This document shows, one piece after another, positions 25,349 to 34,404 of a DNA stretch of 43,612 bases; the first letter of the stretch is position 1, and each line of letters begins with the position of its first letter. Source of the DNA: an uncultured Phocaeicola sp. (GTDB lineage: Bacteria; Bacteroidota; Bacteroidia; Bacteroidales; Bacteroidaceae). Location: the NCBI GenBank assembly GCA_958434805.1, contig CAUBDX010000026.1, positions 1-43,612 on the forward strand. The letters run 5' to 3'. A program made the position numbers and the translations under genes. Below the pieces are notes generated by a model that saw nothing but the letters and a program-made list of their open reading frames with translations, had not been told where the DNA came from and searched no databases.

Positions 25349-27514
25349 ATGAAAAAAACAGATCTCATGACAATGACAGCGGCTCTTATTCTGTCAGCAT
25401 CGGCTTGTGGAACTTCAGAAAAGCCTCTCACTGCCGAAAAAAGTTCCATAATAGGACGACAAGAAATTACAGTTGCAAACGGAACCCTTACGCCTGAAGC
25501 ATTATGGGCTATGGGACGAATTGGCAGTTCAAGCGTCTCACCAGACGGAAAGAAAATTGCCTACACAGTATCCTATTATAGCGTAAAAGAAAACAAAAGC
25601 CACCTTGTTATCTATGTAATGAATGCAGATGGTACAAACAACACGCTATTAACACAAACAGCCGACAACGAAGGTGAGCCCACCTGGATTAAAGGTGGAA
25701 AGAAAATAGCTTTCCTGACTGCGGCAGGCGGAAGCAACCAAATTTGGGAAATGAACCCAGACGGAACTGAACGCCGTCAGCTTTCTAACTTCATGGGCGA
25801 CATCGAAGGGTTCCGTTTTTCACCCGACGAAAAGAATATCCTCTTTGTCTCCCAAGTTAAATACGGAGAACGAACTGCTGATATCTATCCAGATCTTGAC
25901 AAGGCGAGCGGAATTATTGTAGACGACCTGATGTATAAACACTGGGATGAATGGGTACAAACCATTCCTCACCCTTTTGTAGCTCCCTTTAACGGTAATG
26001 AAATGGGAGAAGCAACCGATATCTTAGTGGGCGAACCTTACGAATCGCCTATGAAGCCTTTTGGAGGCATCGAACAGCTGACATGGAGCCCTGACTCTAA
26101 ACAGATAGCTTACACCTGTCGCAAAAAAACAGGAAAAGCGTATTCCGTTTCTACCGATTCAGACATTTACCTGTATAACACAGAAAGTAAAACCACCAAG
26201 AATCTTTGTAAAGATTATACCAAGCGATTCCACGTTGACGGGATGCCCGATTTAAAGATAGAAGACACCAACAACGGCTACGACATTAACCCGAAATTCT
26301 CACCCGATGGCAAATACATCGCTTGGCAAAGTATGGAACGTGACGGTTACGAAAGCGACAGAAACCGCCTTTGCGTATTCAATCTGGAAACCAATGAAAA
26401 AGGATACGTAACCGAACAGTTCCAATCAGGAGTAGATGATTATTGCTGGAATCATGATTCACAGAGCCTTTATTTCGTCGGTGTTTGGCACGGTACCAGC
26501 ATGGTATACAGCACCAACCTGAGCGGCAATATAAAGAAACTTACCGATGGAATGTTTGACTACGCTTCGGTAGCCTTACTGAATAAAGACCAGCTGCTCA
26601 CCAAGCGCCACTCTATCAGCGAAGCTGACGAACTTTTCACCATCAGCCTGAACGAAGAAAACAAAGTTTCAAAAATCACTACCGAAAACAAGCACATCTT
26701 TGACCAGCTAAAAATAGGAAAAGTAGAACCTCGCTGGACCAAAACCGTAGACGGAAAAGATATGCTCTCATGGATTATCTATCCTGCAGATTTTGACCCG
26801 AAGAAAAAATATCCTACCCTGCTGTTCTGCGAAGGAGGTCCACAAAGTCCCGTCAGCCAATTCTGGAGCTATCGTTGGAATTTTCAGATTATGGCAGCAA
26901 ACGGATATATCATTGTAGCACCTAACCGCCGCGGGCTTCCCGGATTCGGGCAGGAATGGTTAGAAGAAATCAGTACGAACTACGGTGGTCGCTGCATGGA
27001 CGATTATCTCAGTGCCATCGACGATATGGCAAAAGAACCTTACGTTGACAAAGAACACTTGGGATGCGTAGGAGCCAGCTTTGGAGGATACTCTGTTTAC
27101 TGGCTAGCAGGACATCACAACAAACGATTCAAAGCCTTCATAGCCCATGACGGATTCTTCAACATGGAACAGCAATATCTGGAAACAGAAGAGCTTTGGT
27201 TTGCTAACTGGGATTTAGGCGGTGCATATTGGGAGAAAAACAATCCTGCCGTAAAACGCAGCTATGCCAATTCTCCTCACCTCTTTGTAGATAATTGGGA
27301 CACCCCAATTCTGTGTATTCATGGAGAGAAAGATTACCGCATCTTGGCTTCTCAGGGTATGGCTGCTTACAACGCCGCTAAAATTAAAGGAATCCCAGCT
27401 GAACTGCTTCTGTTCCCCGACGAAAACCACTGGGTTTTAAAACCACAAAACGGGATACTGTGGCAACGTACTTTCTTCAGATGGTTAGACCGCTGGTTAA
27501 AGCCACAAAACTGA
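25349..27514 (+). CDS. S9 family serine peptidase (DPP/acyl-peptidase type)
   Basis: A 721-residue prolyl-oligopeptidase-family enzyme. The N-terminus is a lipoprotein-like signal (MKKTDLMTMTAALILSASAC, Cys20), so it probably sits on the periplasmic or outer-membrane face. Residues about 40-450 are a beta-propeller with WSPDSKQIAY- and FSPDGKYIAW-type repeats. The C-terminal alpha/beta-hydrolase has the nucleophile elbow GASFGGYS with Ser577, the acid Asp662 in HGEKDYRI and His694 in DENHWV. The layout suits dipeptidyl- or acylaminoacyl-peptidases such as the DPP5 group, which free dipeptides from peptide N-termini; the exact specificity is not certain. A bidirectional terminator follows. Confidence 0.92.
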   Translation: MKKTDLMTMTAALILSASACGTSEKPLTAEKSSIIGRQEITVANGTLTPEALWAMGRIGSSSVSPDGKKIAYTVSYYSVKENKSHLVIYVMNADGTNNTLLTQTADNEGEPTWIKGGKKIAFLTAAGGSNQIWEMNPDGTERRQLSNFMGDIEGFRFSPDEKNILFVSQVKYGERTADIYPDLDKASGIIVDDLMYKHWDEWVQTIPHPFVAPFNGNEMGEATDILVGEPYESPMKPFGGIEQLTWSPDSKQIAYTCRKKTGKAYSVSTDSDIYLYNTESKTTKNLCKDYTKRFHVDGMPDLKIEDTNNGYDINPKFSPDGKYIAWQSMERDGYESDRNRLCVFNLETNEKGYVTEQFQSGVDDYCWNHDSQSLYFVGVWHGTSMVYSTNLSGNIKKLTDGMFDYASVALLNKDQLLTKRHSISEADELFTISLNEENKVSKITTENKHIFDQLKIGKVEPRWTKTVDGKDMLSWIIYPADFDPKKKYPTLLFCEGGPQSPVSQFWSYRWNFQIMAANGYIIVAPNRRGLPGFGQEWLEEISTNYGGRCMDDYLSAIDDMAKEPYVDKEHLGCVGASFGGYSVYWLAGHHNKRFKAFIAHDGFFNMEQQYLETEELWFANWDLGGAYWEKNNPAVKRSYANSPHLFVDNWDTPILCIHGEKDYRILASQGMAAYNAAKIKGIPAELLLFPDENHWVLKPQNGILWQRTFFRWLDRWLKPQN

Positions 27515-27576
27515 TTTTATAGATTGACTTGATACCCAGTTTCTGGATTCAATTTACCAAAGACACACAAAGAAAG

Positions 27577-27618
27577 AAGGCGTGCATTATGTATTTCACA
27601 CAAGCACGCCTTTCTTAT
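27577..27618. terminator. Bidirectional terminator between convergent genes
   Basis: AAGGCGTGC (27577-27585) pairs with GCACGCCTT (27604-27612), followed by TCTTATTT on the plus strand and by TTCTTTCTTT on the minus strand. It serves both the S9 peptidase and the FtsX-type permease. Confidence 0.8.
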
Positions 27619-27643
27619 TTGCTCAATTATCTGCCTCAGTTTC

Positions 27644-28888
27644 TTACTCAAAACGGATGGACTTTGCCGGATGAATCCGGCTGATTAAAAACGAAGGTCC
27701 GATAAGCATCAGCACAGAAACCACTAAAGTACCGATGTTCAACAATAAATACCAACCCAAAGGAAGTTCTACCGGCACCGAACTTACATAATATGTTCTT
27801 GAGTCAAGTTGAAGTGGCTGAAAAAAATACTGTATACTGCAAACTGCTATACCAATGATATTTCCCCAGAGCATACCACGGCCAATTAAAAAAACCGAAA
27901 AGGAAAGAAAGATACGCCGGATAGAGGAATTATCTGCTCCTAATGCCTTTAAGACTCCAATCATATTCGTCCGCTCCAAGATAATAATCAGCAAACCTGA
28001 AATCATGGTAAAGCCCGAAACTCCTGTCATCAAGATAAGAATTACCCAAACATTTATATCAAGTAAATTCAACCAGTCAAAGATCTGCGGGTAGACTTCC
28101 TCTACTGTCCGTGAGCAATATATCTCACCATAATTATCTACAGCATCTTCCAACATAAACCGAAGCCGGTCGTTTACTTTATCCAAATTCCGGTAATCAC
28201 TGACAGAAACTTCCAGCCCTCCTACCTGCCCCGCTTTCCAGCTGTTCAGCCGATTCACCGTATAAAGGTCAGTCACAAGAAACAAATCGTCGTAATAAGA
28301 GAAATTTGTCTGATAAATACCACTTATCGTCAAACGGCGTACACGCACATTCCCGTCTACAAAATAGGTGTATAGCTTATCGCCCACCTTTAATGACAAC
28401 TTGTCGGCTACCGACTGTGACAGCAACACTTTATTACTGGCCACTGAATCGGTAAACACAGGTATTTCACCCTCTACTAAGTGATTTTTCAAAAAAGTAA
28501 AATCATATTCCTGCCCCACTCCCTTCAGCATCATACCATAGAAATCGTCTGAGGTCATAATCATACCAGCTTTCGACGAATACCGCTGCACATGCCTTAC
28601 TCCCGGAGTCTGGGCAAACACCTGCATCAAGCTATCATTCCCCACAATAGGATCCATCTGATATAACTGTGCCCCATTAATACTGGAAACAAGAATATCG
28701 GCTCCCATACCCACAACCTTGTCGCGAACTTGATGCTTAAAACCCACTGCAACTGCCACCGAAACAATCATGACAGCCAATCCAATAATAATGCCTGCCA
28801 TGGCAATGCGCACAGCAGGCTTTGAAACAGCCCTATTACCTTGACCGGCTGTATAAATACGGCGGGCTATAAAAAGTTTCCAATTCAT
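27644..28888 (-). CDS. FtsX-like ABC transporter permease (LolC/LolE type)
   Basis: A 414-residue MacB/FtsX-family inner-membrane permease with the LolC/E layout: a cytoplasmic start (MNWKLFIARRIY), TM1 at about residues 27-50 (IAMAGIIIGLAVMIVSVAVA), a large periplasmic domain (about 52-275), then three TM helices near 280-305, 325-350 and 375-400. The FtsX core is seen in WVILILMTGVSGFTMISGLL and IGVLKALGADNSSIRRIF. Such permeases, with an ATPase of the LolD type, release lipoproteins from the inner membrane; no ATPase gene is next to it. It lies six bases downstream of the aminotransferase on the same strand. Confidence 0.9.
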   Translation of the reverse strand: MNWKLFIARRIYTAGQGNRAVSKPAVRIAMAGIIIGLAVMIVSVAVAVGFKHQVRDKVVGMGADILVSSINGAQLYQMDPIVGNDSLMQVFAQTPGVRHVQRYSSKAGMIMTSDDFYGMMLKGVGQEYDFTFLKNHLVEGEIPVFTDSVASNKVLLSQSVADKLSLKVGDKLYTYFVDGNVRVRRLTISGIYQTNFSYYDDLFLVTDLYTVNRLNSWKAGQVGGLEVSVSDYRNLDKVNDRLRFMLEDAVDNYGEIYCSRTVEEVYPQIFDWLNLLDINVWVILILMTGVSGFTMISGLLIIILERTNMIGVLKALGADNSSIRRIFLSFSVFLIGRGMLWGNIIGIAVCSIQYFFQPLQLDSRTYYVSSVPVELPLGWYLLLNIGTLVVSVLMLIGPSFLISRIHPAKSIRFE

Positions 28889-28894
28889 AAACGA

Positions 28895-30097
28895 TTAATC
28901 ATCAACTCTTCCCGGATAGGCTTCAAGCGCTTTACGCAACACATAAAGAGCACGAGCCAAATCTTCTTTTTTCAAGACATAAGCCAAACGAACTTCATTT
29001 TTCCCAGCCCCGGGTGTCGTATAAAATCCGGTAGCCGGAGCCATCATGATAGTTTCCCCTTCATAATTGAACTCTGACAAGCACCATGCACAGAATTTCT
29101 CACAATCATCTACCGGCAATTTCGCCACCGTATAGAAAGCACCCATCGGAATAGGCGAATAAACACCGGGAATACGGTTCAGACCATCAATCAAGCATTT
29201 ACGGCGTTCCACATATTCATCATACGTTTCGCGTGAATATTCTTCCGGCTCGTCCAAGGAAGCTTCTGCTGCGATTTGACCAATCAACGGAGGACTCAGA
29301 CGAGCCTGACAGAACTTCATGACTGCTTTTCTTACTTCTTTGTTTTTTGTAATCAATGCTCCGATACGGATACCACATTCCGAATAACGCTTCGAGACAG
29401 AATCAATCAGCACCACATTCTCTTCAATCCCCTCCAGATGGCAAGCTGAAATATAAGGTGAACCTGTATAAATAAACTCGCGGTAAACCTCGTCAGAGAA
29501 AAGGAAAAGATCATACTTCTTAACCAAATCACGTATCTGATTCATCTCACGTCGAGTATAAAGATATCCGGTAGGATTATTCGGATTACATATCAAGATT
29601 CCCTTCGTGCGTTCATTAATCAGTTCTTCAAATTTTTCAACTTTCGGAAGAGAAAAGCCTTCCTCTATCGTAGTGGTGACCGTACGTATCACTGCTCCGG
29701 CAGAAATGGCAAAAGCCATATAGTTAGCATAAGCAGGCTCTGGAACAATGATTTCATCTCCCGGATTCAAGCAGCTCATAAAAGCAAACAAAACCGCTTC
29801 CGAACCCCCTGTGGTAATGATAATGTCGTCTGCATCCAGGCGGATGTTATATTGGTTATAGTATCCTACTAATTTCTCACGATAGCTACGATATCCCTGA
29901 CTGGGACTATATTCCAAAACAGTCCGGTCAATACGACGTATTGCGTCAAGGGCCGCTCGCGGAGTAGGCAGGTCTGGCTGCCCGATATTCAGATGATAAA
30001 CATGCACACCTCTTTGCTTCGCTGCTTCAGCTAATGGCGCCAGTTTGCGGATGGGTGATTCCGGCATTTCATTTCCTCGTATGGATATTTGTGGCAT
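28895..30097 (-). CDS. PLP-dependent aminotransferase, class I/II
   Basis: A 400-residue fold-type I aminotransferase of the AspC/AlaT group. Landmarks are LNIGQPDLPTP near residue 37, YSPSQGYRSYREKL, TTGGSEAVLFAF, the CNPNNPTGYLYTR loop, LFSDEVYREF and the PLP-lysine motif DSVSKRYSECGIRIG (Lys near 235), followed by RLAYVLKKEDL near the end, with the substrate carboxylate Arg. It moves amino groups between 2-oxoacids and amino acids; the amino-acid specificity is not determinable. It is first in a two-gene minus-strand unit with the FtsX permease. Genes upstream are divergent. Confidence 0.93.
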   Translation of the reverse strand: MPQISIRGNEMPESPIRKLAPLAEAAKQRGVHVYHLNIGQPDLPTPRAALDAIRRIDRTVLEYSPSQGYRSYREKLVGYYNQYNIRLDADDIIITTGGSEAVLFAFMSCLNPGDEIIVPEPAYANYMAFAISAGAVIRTVTTTIEEGFSLPKVEKFEELINERTKGILICNPNNPTGYLYTRREMNQIRDLVKKYDLFLFSDEVYREFIYTGSPYISACHLEGIEENVVLIDSVSKRYSECGIRIGALITKNKEVRKAVMKFCQARLSPPLIGQIAAEASLDEPEEYSRETYDEYVERRKCLIDGLNRIPGVYSPIPMGAFYTVAKLPVDDCEKFCAWCLSEFNYEGETIMMAPATGFYTTPGAGKNEVRLAYVLKKEDLARALYVLRKALEAYPGRVDD

Positions 30098-30263
30098 AAT
30101 TACTATTTTATAACATATTTACTGCAAATATAAAACGAAACAGCCAATCTGACAAGTTTATAGCCAAATAAAAACAAGAATGCCATTTCCCCGAACGAAT
30201 CTTACATAACGTCAATGTATGTTATCAAACTTCATTTTACCTGAGAGTTTAAGAAAAAAAATG

Positions 30264-30271
30264 TATGTTTG
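30264..30271 (+). promoter_or_regulatory. -7 box that decides the start of the fucose-isomerase-like gene
   Basis: TATGTTTG matches TAnnTTTG. It overlaps the upstream ATG at 30265, which could then not be in the transcript, so the ATG at 30298 is the better start. Confidence 0.45.
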
Positions 30272-30297
30272 CTGGACGAATCAAATCAAATAAGATT

Positions 30298-31533
30298 ATG
30301 GACCTTTATTTAATTATATTTGCATCGGGCAATTACAAAGCAGAAAAAACGTATGAATGCCATAAAGACCTCTTCATTGAGCTGGAAAAACACTTTACAC
30401 TTCACATGATTCCCTATATGGAAGCAGAGAGCATTCCTTCTAATGCCTATAAAATGGTATTTATAGCCGACGGATGTACAGCCGATATTGCCATTGGTAA
30501 CTTCAGCTGTTTCCCTTATCCCATAACCTTGCTTACCGACGGACAAGAGAACGCTCTTTCTGCCGCTCTTGAGATAGCCACATGGGTACGCTCAAAAGAC
30601 ATGCAAGTAAAAATCATACACGGGAAAGTTACGGAAATGACCAAACAGGTCTTGTTTCATTATCATGCCTTCACCGGAAAACGGAATCTGAAGGGAAAAC
30701 GAATCGGAGTAATCGGAACTCCGGCTCCCTGGCTCATATCCAGCCATGCAGATTATCTGTTGGCAAGCCGCCGGTGGGGAGTGAACTACATTGATATTCC
30801 GTTAGAAGCTGTCTATAACTTTTTCCATACAATCTCGGATGATGAAATCGGGTTAGAAGCCTCACTCCTTGCAACCCGTGCCAAAGCTTGCCAAGACTCC
30901 TCTCCCGAAGATTTGCTCCGCGATATGCGCCTATACAAGGCAATTAAAAAAGTATGTCAGGAAGAACACCTGGATGCGCTCACTCTCTCCAATTATTCGC
31001 TGATGCAAGACTTAAATACAACCGGGAACCTTGCTGTTTCACTCTTAAACGATGAAGGAATCCCCGCTGGCAACGAGGGAGACCTGCAGGCTATAATGAC
31101 ACTGCTGATGGTACATGAGCTAACCGGTCAACCCGGATTCATAGCCAATCCTGCATTTATAGATACCCTGAAAAATGAAATCATACTAGCCCATGACACC
31201 ATCAGTACCCGAATGACCGATGCTTTCATCATCCGCGACCAATGCGATGTTCCCAACAGCATTGCGATACAAGGTATTTTACATGAAGAGGAAATTACAC
31301 TCTTCAAATGCGGAAGTGAATGTCTAGATGAATATTATGTAAGTTCAGGATATCTTTGTGAAAATACCAACCTGATTTCAACCTGCCGTACCCAACTACG
31401 TATCAAACTAGACAAACCGGCAACTTATTTTCTATCTAATCCATTAGGCAACCACCACATTCTTATAAAAGGAAATTACAGCAGCATGATCCAGGAATTC
31501 ATGCAACAAAACCGATGTAAACTAAGGGAATAA
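30298..31533 (+). CDS. L-fucose/L-arabinose isomerase-family-like protein
   Basis: 411 residues from the ATG at 30298 (MDLYLIIFASGNYK); an ATG at 30265 is rejected because it overlaps a -7 promoter box. The protein resembles the fucose/arabinose isomerase superfamily: a GKRIGVIGTPAPWLISS segment near residue 135, ALTLSNYSLMQDLN, then PAGNEGDLQAIMTLLMVHEL near 260, which corresponds to the metal-binding Glu-x-Asp region of these enzymes, and a C-terminal beta domain with NHHILIKGNYS. No sugar transporter, kinase or aldolase is adjacent, so the substrate is unknown and it may not be a true fucose isomerase. A single gene with its own promoter. Confidence 0.75.
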   Translation: MDLYLIIFASGNYKAEKTYECHKDLFIELEKHFTLHMIPYMEAESIPSNAYKMVFIADGCTADIAIGNFSCFPYPITLLTDGQENALSAALEIATWVRSKDMQVKIIHGKVTEMTKQVLFHYHAFTGKRNLKGKRIGVIGTPAPWLISSHADYLLASRRWGVNYIDIPLEAVYNFFHTISDDEIGLEASLLATRAKACQDSSPEDLLRDMRLYKAIKKVCQEEHLDALTLSNYSLMQDLNTTGNLAVSLLNDEGIPAGNEGDLQAIMTLLMVHELTGQPGFIANPAFIDTLKNEIILAHDTISTRMTDAFIIRDQCDVPNSIAIQGILHEEEITLFKCGSECLDEYYVSSGYLCENTNLISTCRTQLRIKLDKPATYFLSNPLGNHHILIKGNYSSMIQEFMQQNRCKLRE

Positions 31534-31609
31534 GCCCGCGCTTGGGATTTTCGCAAAAAAACCAAAAAAGTTTACCAAGTCATTCTGATATAACATCTCT
31601 ACTTTTTTA

Positions 31610-31617
31610 TATCTTTG
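31610..31617 (+). promoter_or_regulatory. Candidate -7 box for the DUF4494-YggS-DHOD operon
   Basis: TATCTTTG, a full match to TAnnTTTG, 39 bases before the ATG at 31657. Confidence 0.5.
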
Positions 31618-31656
31618 CAGAGATGAATTTAACGCAACGAAAGAATATAATAAATT

Positions 31657-32136
31657 ATGATGCATAATTGGTTTGAATGTAAAATCCGTTACGAAAAAAT
31701 AGCCGAAAACGGGATGAACAAAAAAGTAACGGAGCCCTATTTGGTTGACGCACTCAGCTTTACCGAAGCCGAATCGCGTATTATTGAAGAAATAACTCCA
31801 TTTATCAGCGGAGAATTTACCGTATCCGACATCAAGCGAGCCAATTACAGTGAACTGTTTCCGTGTGAAGAAGATGCTGCCGACCGCTGGTTTAAATGTA
31901 AACTCTATTTTATCACGCTCGATGAAAAAAGCGGAGCTGAGAAAAAAACTGCAACCAACGTCTTAGTGCAGGCTGCCGACTTGAGAGATGCCATTTCCAA
32001 ATTAGATGAAGGTATGAAAGGTACTATGGCTGATTACACCATTGCCTCAGTAGCCGAAACAGCCATTATGGATGTATATCCTTATTCTGCCGAACCCGAT
32101 GTAAAACCAGAGTTTGCAGAAGCAGGAAACAGATAA
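31657..32136 (+). CDS. DUF4494 protein
   Basis: A 159-residue protein of the DUF4494 family, found almost only in Bacteroidetes. It begins MMHNWFECKIRYEKI and shows two similar halves: WFECKIRYEKIAENGMNKK and, later, WFKCKLYFITLDEKSGAEKK, each followed by a helix (SFTEAESRIIEEI; LRDAISKLDEGMKG). This internal duplication is visible by eye. No catalytic motif, no signal. The function is unknown. It leads a tight plus-strand operon: YggS starts 12 bases after its stop and the DHOD-like gene 12 bases after that. The second ATG (31660) is an equally good start. Confidence 0.9.
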   Translation: MMHNWFECKIRYEKIAENGMNKKVTEPYLVDALSFTEAESRIIEEITPFISGEFTVSDIKRANYSELFPCEEDAADRWFKCKLYFITLDEKSGAEKKTATNVLVQAADLRDAISKLDEGMKGTMADYTIASVAETAIMDVYPYSAEPDVKPEFAEAGNR

Positions 32137-32148
32137 TCAATAACCATC

Positions 32149-32817
32149 ATGGATATCCAAACAACTATTAAAGAAATAAGGAACCAGCTTCCCGATCAGG
32201 TACGTCTGGTAGCTGTTTCAAAATTTCATCCTATTCAGGCAATAGAAGAAGCATACGCAGCAGGACAGCGCATCTTCGGCGAAAGCAAGGTACAGGAAAT
32301 GGATGAAAAACATGCTGCATTGCCTTCTGATATAGAATGGCATTTCATCGGACATCTGCAAACGAACAAAGTGAAATACATTGTTCCTTACGTTTCCATG
32401 ATCCATGCTGTTGACTCCTATAAACTGCTTGCAGAAATCAACAAGCAGGCAGCCAAAACCGGCAGAATAATTCCTTGCCTCCTTGAAATTCATATCGCAC
32501 AGGAAGACAGCAAATTCGGCTTTACTTTCCAAGAATGCCGTAACATGCTGAACGCTGGCGAATGGCAGTCATTGCCCCATGTAACCATTTGCGGTGTCAT
32601 GGGAATGGCAACCAATACAGACAATGAAGCTCAGGTTTGCCATGAATTTGAAACTCTCTACCATTTCTTTGAAGAACTGAAGAGTGCATATTTTAAAACA
32701 ACCTCCAGCTTCAAGGAAATTTCAATGGGGATGTCACATGATTACCCTCTTGCCGTTCGAGCAGGAAGTACCCTTGTACGTATCGGAAGCAAAATATTCG
32801 GAGAAAGAAACTGTTAA
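32149..32817 (+). CDS. YggS/PROSC family PLP homeostasis protein
   Basis: A 222-residue single-domain TIM-barrel PLP protein of the YggS/PLPBP family, which buffers pyridoxal phosphate in the cytoplasm and has no clear catalytic activity. The PLP lysine is Lys25 in LVAVSKFHPIQAI. Other hallmarks are GESKVQEMDEKH, WHFIGHLQTNK, the GVMGMAT loop and the phosphate-binding SMGMSHDYPLAV...GSTLVRIGSKIFG. The length is normal. It is the middle gene of the DUF4494, YggS, DHOD-like operon. Confidence 0.96.
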   Translation: MDIQTTIKEIRNQLPDQVRLVAVSKFHPIQAIEEAYAAGQRIFGESKVQEMDEKHAALPSDIEWHFIGHLQTNKVKYIVPYVSMIHAVDSYKLLAEINKQAAKTGRIIPCLLEIHIAQEDSKFGFTFQECRNMLNAGEWQSLPHVTICGVMGMATNTDNEAQVCHEFETLYHFFEELKSAYFKTTSSFKEISMGMSHDYPLAVRAGSTLVRIGSKIFGERNC

Positions 32818-32829
32818 ATCAGAAACTAT

Positions 32830-33807
32830 ATGACACAAATCAAAACAACCTTTGCGGGGTTAGAATTAAATAACCCCATTATTGTCAGCAGTTCTGGACT
32901 GACAAATACAGCAGAGAAAATCCAGAAGCTAGAAGCTGCAGGAGCAGGAGCAGTCGTCTTGAAATCAGTATTCGAAGAACAAATCAGCATACAAGCCGGA
33001 GCAATGCAAGGCTATGGTTCACCTGAAGCAGACGATTATCTGGGAGCCTATGTCCGTTCACATGCCTTAAACGAACATATCCAGCTGATAAAAGATGCAA
33101 AAGCCAGTTGTCATATTCCGGTTATTGCCAGCATCAACTGCTACAGCGACAGTGAATGGATAGACTTTGCCCAAATGATGGAACAAGCCGGAGCAGACGC
33201 TTTAGAGATTAACATCTTATCTTTGCAAACCAGCAAAGATTACCAGTTCGGAAGTTTCGAACAACGTCATATTGACATCTTGCGCCACATTAAGAAGGTG
33301 GTTAAAATTCCTGTCATCATGAAGTTGGGAAGCAATTTCACCAATCCGATAGCTCTCATCAACCAGCTTTATGCCAACGGAGCTGACGGTGTAGTCTTGT
33401 TCAACCGTTTTTACCAACCGGATATCAATATAGACAGTCAGGCTTTCACAAGCACCAATGTGATGAGTTCACCAGTAGAACTAGCAGATAAAATCCGATG
33501 GACTGCAATCGCTTCGGCTGAAATTCCTCAAATGAGCTATGCGGTATCAGGAGGCGTACATTGCGGCAAAGGACTCATCAAGTCAATCTTGGCAGGAGCA
33601 TCTGCAGTTGAAGTATGCAGCGTTATCTATCAATATGGTGACAAGGAAATTGAATCCATGAAGAAAGAGCTACAGCTTTGGATGGAAGAAAACGGATACG
33701 AAAACCTTGGACAATTTAAAGGCAAACTAAATGCAAATGCAGCCGGCATGGTTAATCCTTTTGAACGTACGCAGTTTATGAAATACTATAGCAGCAGAGA
33801 AGATTAA
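32830..33807 (+). CDS. Dihydroorotate dehydrogenase-like FMN protein
   Basis: A 325-residue TIM-barrel flavoprotein related to class 1 dihydroorotate dehydrogenases. It starts with KTTFAGLELNNPIIVSSSGLT (first part ends at residue 25) and has AVVLKSVFEEQI, PVIASINCYS, ALEINILSL, PVIMKLGSNFTNP, GADGVVLFNRFYQPDI and the phosphate-binding YAVSGGVHCGKGLIKSIL. In true PyrD the motif near residue 125 reads E-L-N-x-S-C-P; here it is EINILSLQTSKD and lacks the Cys-Pro, so I doubt that dihydroorotate is the substrate. Annotated in Bacteroidetes as DHOD-like. It ends the operon and is followed by a strong terminator. Confidence 0.88.
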   Translation: MTQIKTTFAGLELNNPIIVSSSGLTNTAEKIQKLEAAGAGAVVLKSVFEEQISIQAGAMQGYGSPEADDYLGAYVRSHALNEHIQLIKDAKASCHIPVIASINCYSDSEWIDFAQMMEQAGADALEINILSLQTSKDYQFGSFEQRHIDILRHIKKVVKIPVIMKLGSNFTNPIALINQLYANGADGVVLFNRFYQPDINIDSQAFTSTNVMSSPVELADKIRWTAIASAEIPQMSYAVSGGVHCGKGLIKSILAGASAVEVCSVIYQYGDKEIESMKKELQLWMEENGYENLGQFKGKLNANAAGMVNPFERTQFMKYYSSRED

Positions 33808-33832
33808 TCATTGACAGATTAACCGTCTGATT

Positions 33833-33876
33833 AAAACAAGAGGTGTATTATTCAAATGATACACCTCTTGTTTTTT
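33833..33876 (+). terminator. Rho-independent terminator after the DHOD-like gene
   Basis: AAAACAAGAGGTGTAT (33833-33848) pairs perfectly with ATACACCTCTTGTTTT (33859-33874), a 16-bp stem followed by two further T. It lies 25 bases after the stop. Confidence 0.9.
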
Positions 33877-33959
33877 AAACGCCAAGGCGTTTTTTTAGAA
33901 CGCCTTGAGGTTTAAGCCAAAAGGCCTTGACATTTTTCAAAAACGCCAAGACCTTTTTT
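33877..33959. repeat. CGCCAAGGCG-type intergenic hairpin element, copy 2
   Basis: Four related words occur in 83 bases: AAACGCCAAGGCGTTT (33877-33892), GAACGCCTTGAGGTTTA (33898-33914), AAAAGGCCTTGACA (33919-33932) and AAAACGCCAAGACCTTTTTT (near 33940-33959). The last two can pair (AAAAGGCCTTG with CAAGACCTTTTT, one mismatch) into a second terminator-like hairpin with a T tract. The first word is identical in its core to the element at 2065-2082. The place, between convergent genes, suits a terminator-linked repeat. Confidence 0.6.
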
Positions 33960-34012
33960 ATATAATACAATACACTGATTTAAAACTTATTAACCATCAG
34001 TCACATCACCGT

Positions 34013-34384
34013 TTATTTCATAAACACAAAATAAACAGCCAATATCAAGCAGACAAAAGCAGCAAAGTGATTCCAGTGTAAGGCTTCTCCCTTAAAAAAC
34101 ACGGTTGTAAACACCGTAAAAACAATTAAAGTTATAACTTCCTGAATAACTTTTAGCTGCATCAGAGAAAACGGTCCGCCATTTCCTATAAAGCCGATAC
34201 GGTTTGCTGGAATCTGACAAGAATATTCAAAAAAAGCAATTGCCCAACTGAATGCAATCACCCCAATCAGAGGCAAGGAAGCAAACCAGCTAAATTCTTG
34301 TTTCATTTTTAAATGTCCGTACCAAGCAAATGTCATAAAGACATTGGAAACGAACAACAACGCAATAGTGTAAAATCCTTTCAT
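34013..34384 (-). CDS. DMT family small membrane protein (DUF486)
   Basis: A 123-residue membrane protein with four TM helices (about residues 3-22, 34-52, 73-93 and 102-121). SNVFMTFAWYGHLK, SWAIAFFEYSCQIPANRIG and SLMQLKVIQEVITLIVF match the DUF486 family of the drug/metabolite transporter group. The substrate is unknown. It lies 20 bases downstream of the TtcA-like gene on the same strand, probably in one transcript. The 205-base region after it holds the terminator and repeat cluster listed separately. Confidence 0.92.
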   Translation of the reverse strand: MKGFYTIALLFVSNVFMTFAWYGHLKMKQEFSWFASLPLIGVIAFSWAIAFFEYSCQIPANRIGFIGNGGPFSLMQLKVIQEVITLIVFTVFTTVFFKGEALHWNHFAAFVCLILAVYFVFMK

Positions 34385-34404
34385 CTTTTTATCCTTTATT
34401 CTAT

